64,000 nucleotides of DNA, taken from the NCBI GenBank assembly GCA_037133755.1, contig JBAXNN010000004.1, positions 132,412-196,411 of the forward strand. Reading direction: 5' to 3'. Below the pieces are notes generated by a model. That model made no database searches. It saw only the letters and a program-made list of their open reading frames with translations, and was not told where the DNA came from. The position numbers and the translations under genes are program-made. The first letter of the stretch is position 1. Each line of letters begins with the position of its first letter. The stretch comes from F1-60-MAGs149 sp037133755. GTDB lineage: Bacteria > Actinomycetota > Thermoleophilia > Gaiellales > F1-60-MAGs149. Below are positions 60,952 to 64,000 of the stretch, in pieces.

Positions 60952-61494
60952 ATGTTTCGCTGGTACGCCATTCACACCTACTCCGGTCACGAGGACAAGG
61001 TCCGCCGCAACCTCGAGCAGCGCCGTCGCACCCAGCAGGGTGGCGACGACATTCGCCGCATCGTCGTGCCGACCGAGCAGATCGTCGAGACGCGTGACGG
61101 CAAGAAGGTCGAGAAGGAGAGCCGCGTGCTCCCCGGCTACGTCCTCGTGCAGATGGACGCCACGCCCGAGTGCGTCAGCCTCGTGCGCAACACCCCCGGT
61201 GTGACCGGTTTCGTCGGCGCCCAGGGCAAGCGCGAGGAGATGACGCTCGTGCCGCTCGGCCAGGCCGAAGTCGACAAGCTCCTCAAGGTCGAGGCCGCCG
61301 AGGCCAAGCCGAAGGCCGTTGCCGAGTTCACACTCGGCCAGATGGTCAAGGTCATCTCGGGCCCGCTGGCCGACTTCGATGGCGAGATCATCGAAATCAA
61401 CAACGAGTCGTCGAAGCTCAAGGTGCACGTCTCGATCTTCGAGCGCCAGGTGCCGGTCGAGCTCGGCTTCGGCGATGTGAAGCGCCTCGACTGA
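60952..61494 (+). CDS. nusG: Transcription antitermination/elongation factor NusG
   Basis: A 180-residue NusG. The NGN domain has FRWYAIHTYSGHEDKV and ESRVLPGYVLVQMD; the C-terminal KOW domain has FTLGQMVKVISGPLADFDG. It binds RNA polymerase and Rho or S10. Usual length. ATG at 60952, 16 bp after secE. Confidence 0.95.
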   Translation: MFRWYAIHTYSGHEDKVRRNLEQRRRTQQGGDDIRRIVVPTEQIVETRDGKKVEKESRVLPGYVLVQMDATPECVSLVRNTPGVTGFVGAQGKREEMTLVPLGQAEVDKLLKVEAAEAKPKAVAEFTLGQMVKVISGPLADFDGEIIEINNESSKLKVHVSIFERQVPVELGFGDVKRLD

Positions 61495-61583
61495 GGCTGA
61501 TCTAGGATTCAATTTGCGTCGCACCCGCGACGCCAGACAGCGGGAGCCCGTACGACAGGGCGCATGCACCGCAGGAGGTCAAG

Positions 61584-62009
61584 ATGGCCGGTAAGGTCGT
61601 CACCATCATCAAGCTCCAGATCCCGGGCGGACAGGCCAACCCTGCCCCGCCGGTCGGACCCGCGCTCGGTCAGCACGGCGTCAACATCATGGACTTCTGC
61701 AAGGCGTTCAACGCCCAGACGCAGAGCGAGAACGGCCGCATCATCCCGGTCGAAATCTCCGTCTTCGAGGACCGCTCCTTCACCTTCATCACGAAGACGC
61801 CGCCGGCGGCCGTGCTGATCAAGGAGGCCCTCAAGCTCAAGAGCGGCTCCGCCGTCCCGCATCGCGACAAGGTCGGCACGCTGAGCAAGTCCCAGCTGCA
61901 GTCGATCGCCGAGACGAAGATGGAAGATCTCAACGCCAATGACGTCGAGGCCGCGATGAAGATCATCGCCGGCACCGCCCGCTCGATGGGCGTGGAGGTA
62001 GAGGCATGA
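61584..62009 (+). CDS. rplK: 50S ribosomal protein L11
   Basis: A 141-residue L11: KLQIPGGQANPAPPVGPALG at the N-terminus and the rRNA-binding C-terminal domain (LNANDVEAAMKIIAGTARSM). GCAGGAGGT at 61573 provides a strong ribosome binding site. A TAGGAT at 61503 may be the minus-10 of an internal promoter. Overlaps rplA by 4 bp. Confidence 0.97.
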   Translation: MAGKVVTIIKLQIPGGQANPAPPVGPALGQHGVNIMDFCKAFNAQTQSENGRIIPVEISVFEDRSFTFITKTPPAAVLIKEALKLKSGSAVPHRDKVGTLSKSQLQSIAETKMEDLNANDVEAAMKIIAGTARSMGVEVEA

Positions 62010-62716
62010 GCGGCAAGAAGCTCGCAGCAGCCCGCGCACAGGTCGATCGCGAGAAGCTGTACCAGCCGATCGACGCCGTCCGCCTGCTCAAGGCGATGGA
62101 CACGGCGAAGTTCGACGAGACCGTCGAGGTGCACTTCCGCCTCGGCATCAACGTCCGTCACGCCGAGGAGCAGCTCCGCGGCACCGTCATGTTGCCGCAC
62201 GGCACCGGCTCCAACATGCGCGTTGCCGTGTTCGCCCAGGGCGACAAGATCGCTGAGGCCGAGGCCGCTGGCGCCGACATCGTCGGTGGCGAGGACCTCG
62301 CCGCGAAGATCCTCGAGGGCTTCGACGACTTCGATGTCACCGTCGCGACGCCCGACATGATGGTCACCGTCGGCAAGCTCGGCCGCGTCCTCGGACCCTC
62401 CGGCAAGATGCCGAACCCGAAGACCGGCACCGTCACGATGGACATCAAGAAGGCCGTCGAGGACATCAAGAGCGGTAAGATCGAGTACCGCACCGACCGC
62501 GCCGGCCTCGTGCACGTCGCACTCGGCAAGAAGTCGTTCGGTGAGCGCGAGCTCGGCGAGAACTACGCGACCGTGCTGGAGGAGATCCTCCGCGCCAAGC
62601 CGTCGTCGGCCAAGGGTCGCTACATCAAGACTGTTGTCCTGAGCTCCACCATGGGCCCGGGCATCAAGATCGATCCGTCGCGTGTTCGCGACGTGCTCGA
62701 GGAGCAGAACGCCTAA
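62006..62716 (+). CDS. rplA: 50S ribosomal protein L1
   Basis: A 236-residue L1. Seen: FDETVEVHFRLGINVRHAEE, VLGPSGKMPNPKTGTVT and the C-terminal SSTMGPGIKIDPSRVRDV. It binds 23S rRNA and, in many bacteria, its own mRNA as translational repressor. ATG overlaps rplK TGA (62006-62009). Confidence 0.97.
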   Translation: MSGKKLAAARAQVDREKLYQPIDAVRLLKAMDTAKFDETVEVHFRLGINVRHAEEQLRGTVMLPHGTGSNMRVAVFAQGDKIAEAEAAGADIVGGEDLAAKILEGFDDFDVTVATPDMMVTVGKLGRVLGPSGKMPNPKTGTVTMDIKKAVEDIKSGKIEYRTDRAGLVHVALGKKSFGERELGENYATVLEEILRAKPSSAKGRYIKTVVLSSTMGPGIKIDPSRVRDVLEEQNA

Positions 62717-62734
62717 CGGCCGACTGACTCCCAT

Positions 62735-62891
62735 CCCGCGTGAACCTGTCGCCAGGGACCGCCGGCAAGGCTCTCATTCCGAGAGCCGAGAAGACCGGCG
62801 CAGGCGGTGTAGTTCGAGCGGAGGCCGGTTTCGTACCGCCCTTTCGCCGTGCTCGCCGTCCAATCGGCGGGCACGCAGACGAAAGGAGGTG
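62735..62891 (+). ncRNA. Ribosomal L10 leader (rplJL operon autoregulatory RNA)
   Basis: The 183-base gap between rplA and rplJ is highly structured, at the position of the known L10 leader, where L10-L12 binds to control the operon. A strong stem-loop (62849-62858 with 62865-62874) lies just before the rplJ ribosome binding site. CCTTTCG (62840-62846) can pair with CGAAAGG (62880-62886), which covers the Shine-Dalgarno. Class call is by position and structure, not by covariance search. Confidence 0.6.
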
Positions 62892-62899
62892 GTACACCA

Positions 62900-63421
62900 A
62901 TGCTGAAGGAACGAAAAGAAGAGCTTATCGGCGAGCTCGAGGCAGAGTTCAACAACTCGACCTCGATGATCGTCGCTGACTACCGCGGACTCAGCGTGAA
63001 GCAGCTCGCAGTGCTTCGCAACGAGATTCGTCCGCACGACGCATCGTTCTACGTCGCCAAGAACACGCTCGCACGCATCGCCGTGCAGCGTGCTGGCATC
63101 GAGGGCCTCGGAGAGTTTCTCACGGGCCCGACCGCGATCGCGTTCTGCAAGTCCGATGCGGCCCCAGTCGCCAAGGCGCTCGCCACGGCCTCCAAGGACA
63201 CGCAGATCCTCCAGATCAAGGGTGGCCTGATCGATGGGGCCGTCCTCGACGCGGATGGCATCAAGACGCTGGCCACCCTGCCGAGCAGGGACCAGCTGCA
63301 TGCACAGCTCGTCGTCGCGCTCAACGGCCCGATCCAGGGTCTCGCGAGCACGCTCGCAGCAATCCCGCGTGGCCTCGTGGTCGCGCTCGATCAGATCGAA
63401 AAGCAGAAGGCCGCCGCGTAG
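62900..63421 (+). CDS. rplJ: 50S ribosomal protein L10
   Basis: A 173-residue L10: MLKERKEELIGELEAEFNNS, IVADYRGLSVKQLAVLRNEI and KNTLARIAVQRAG, with the C-terminal helix that holds L7/L12 dimers. ATG at 62900 with a near-perfect Shine-Dalgarno AAAGGAGGT at 62883-62891; the longer in-frame start at 62849 is leader sequence. Confidence 0.96.
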   Translation: MLKERKEELIGELEAEFNNSTSMIVADYRGLSVKQLAVLRNEIRPHDASFYVAKNTLARIAVQRAGIEGLGEFLTGPTAIAFCKSDAAPVAKALATASKDTQILQIKGGLIDGAVLDADGIKTLATLPSRDQLHAQLVVALNGPIQGLASTLAAIPRGLVVALDQIEKQKAAA

Positions 63422-63454
63422 GCGCGCCACCCACCAACCCAAGGAGAAGCGATC

Positions 63455-63838
63455 ATGGCAATGACCACTGATCAGATGATTGAGGAGATCAAGGGCATGT
63501 CCGTCCTCGATCTCAACACGCTCGTCAAGGCCCTCGAAGAGGAGTTCGGCGTCTCGGCAGCTGCTGCTGTCGCCGTTGCCGCTCCCGCCGCCGGTGGCGG
63601 TGGCGACGCCGCTCCGGCCGAGGAGAAGACGTCCTTCGACGTGTTCCTCGCCGAGGCCGGCTCGCAGAAGATCCCGGTCATCAAGGTGATCCGCACGGCG
63701 ACCGGACTGGGCCTCAAGGAGGCCAAGGACATCGCCGACGGCGCGCCTGGCATGGTCAAGGAGGGTGTGCCTGCCGAGGACGCCCAGAAGCTCAAGGCCG
63801 AGCTCGAGGAGGCTGGCGCCACCGTCGAGCTGCGCTAA
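63455..63838 (+). CDS. rplL: 50S ribosomal protein L7/L12
   Basis: A 127-residue L7/L12: N-terminal dimer domain (MSVLDLNTLVKALEEEFGVS), Ala-rich hinge, and C-terminal factor-binding domain (KIPVIKVIRTATGLGLKEAK). Forms the ribosomal stalk with L10. AAGGAG about 10 nt before the ATG. Followed by strong hairpins before the expected rpoB. Confidence 0.97.
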   Translation: MAMTTDQMIEEIKGMSVLDLNTLVKALEEEFGVSAAAAVAVAAPAAGGGGDAAPAEEKTSFDVFLAEAGSQKIPVIKVIRTATGLGLKEAKDIADGAPGMVKEGVPAEDAQKLKAELEEAGATVELR

Positions 63839-63849
63839 GCAGTCTCGGT

Positions 63850-63866
63850 GCCGGGCTCAGCCCGGT
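63850..63866 (+). other. Hairpin after rplL
   Basis: CCGGGC and GCCCGG arms around a TCA loop, 13 bases after the rplL stop. It precedes the stronger hairpin at 63906 and could protect the mRNA 3-prime end. Confidence 0.35.
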
Positions 63867-63905
63867 GTCAGCGTCGAGTTCGCTCGGCGTGACGTGGTTC
63901 CACGA

Positions 63906-63935
63906 GAAGGGCCCCGGGGCAACCCGGGGCCCTTC
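63906..63935 (+). terminator. Strong hairpin after rplL
   Basis: A perfect 13-bp stem (63906-63918 with 63923-63935) closed by a GCAA tetraloop. The following GTCGTTGT is only weakly T-rich, so partial termination or processing between rplL and the downstream (expected rpoB) gene is likely. Confidence 0.6.
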
Positions 63936-63958
63936 GTCGTTGTGGGACGACGGGAACA

Positions 63959-64000
63959 CCTCGAGGTGGCTCGGTCCGAAAGGGCCGATTCACCTCGAGG
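63959..64000 (+). repeat. Large inverted repeat at the window end
   Basis: CCTCGAGGTG (63959-63968) is perfectly repeated inverted at 63991-64000, enclosing an inner TCGGTCC/GGGCCGA hairpin with a GAAA tetraloop. A second folded RNA element between rplL and the next gene, possibly an attenuator. Confidence 0.6.

Overview
The window reads as one continuous stretch of a high-GC actinobacterial chromosome. Several features point to the deep-branching class Thermoleophilia (Solirubrobacterales/Gaiellales-like). Two exported collagen-repeat proteins (35899-36531, 55514-56305) begin with the N-terminal region common in that class. The ribosomal order is rpmG-secE-nusG-rplK-rplA-rplJ-rplL. GTG starts and 4-bp ATGA/GTGA gene overlaps are frequent, and many transcripts look leaderless: a TANNNT hexamer sits 6-8 nt before the start codon of about twenty genes. 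I see no insertion sequence, prophage, CRISPR array, rRNA or tRNA. No intergenic gap exceeds 300 bases.

Layout. 1-16.6 kb is a catabolic, flavoenzyme-rich region: a partial acyl-CoA dehydrogenase, an AsnC-type regulator, a CaiD-like carnitinyl-CoA dehydratase, three flavin amine oxidases (one with an acetoacetate-decarboxylase-like enzyme, one with a cupin), and a tightly overlapped minus-strand operon mobA / GlcD-type FAD oxidase / unknown acidic protein / FrhB-type Fe-S flavoprotein. It also holds a PHP hydrolase, a VapBC-type toxin-antitoxin pair, a DtxR-like regulator without its metal ligands, an LLM flavin oxidoreductase, a polysaccharide deacetylase and a PLP decarboxylase. 16.6-36 kb is dominated by methylated-amine metabolism: two non-pyrrolysine MttB-family methyltransferases, two tandem dimethylglycine/sarcosine-dehydrogenase-like flavoproteins with GcvT domains, and a divergent GntR/UTRA regulator with two matching operator-like sites. 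Interspersed are two paralogous substrate-binding proteins flanking a small membrane protein, ATP-dependent PEP carboxykinase, an aldehyde dehydrogenase / ThDP-enzyme pair and two metallo-beta-lactamase-fold hydrolases. A regular 37-bp palindrome array lies at 26692-26839.

36-53 kb holds a DedA protein, a Rieske oxygenase, a second toxin-antitoxin pair, a glutamine amidotransferase, an NCS1-type permease, a futalosine-hydrolase-like enzyme, an FmdB zinc ribbon, a GT4 / deacetylase-flippase fusion / Asp-box lipoprotein operon, and a molybdoenzyme maturation set (MoxR ATPase, CoxE-like VWA protein, XdhC, and a divergent DUF6457-like protein). A PNP / diacylglycerol kinase / YcnI operon and an MFS transporter follow. 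53-64 kb is core: FtsH, a two-component system, an amino-acid permease with a TetR-like operator, then the ribosomal/NusG cluster with an rplJ leader and a strong hairpin after rplL.

Working together: CaiD, the MttB homologues, the DMGDH-like pair and GntR suggest use of carnitine, betaine or related quaternary amines as carbon, nitrogen and one-carbon sources, with aldehyde/acid oxidation and PckA supplying gluconeogenesis. This is inferred from families and neighbourhood; no substrate can be read directly from the sequence.
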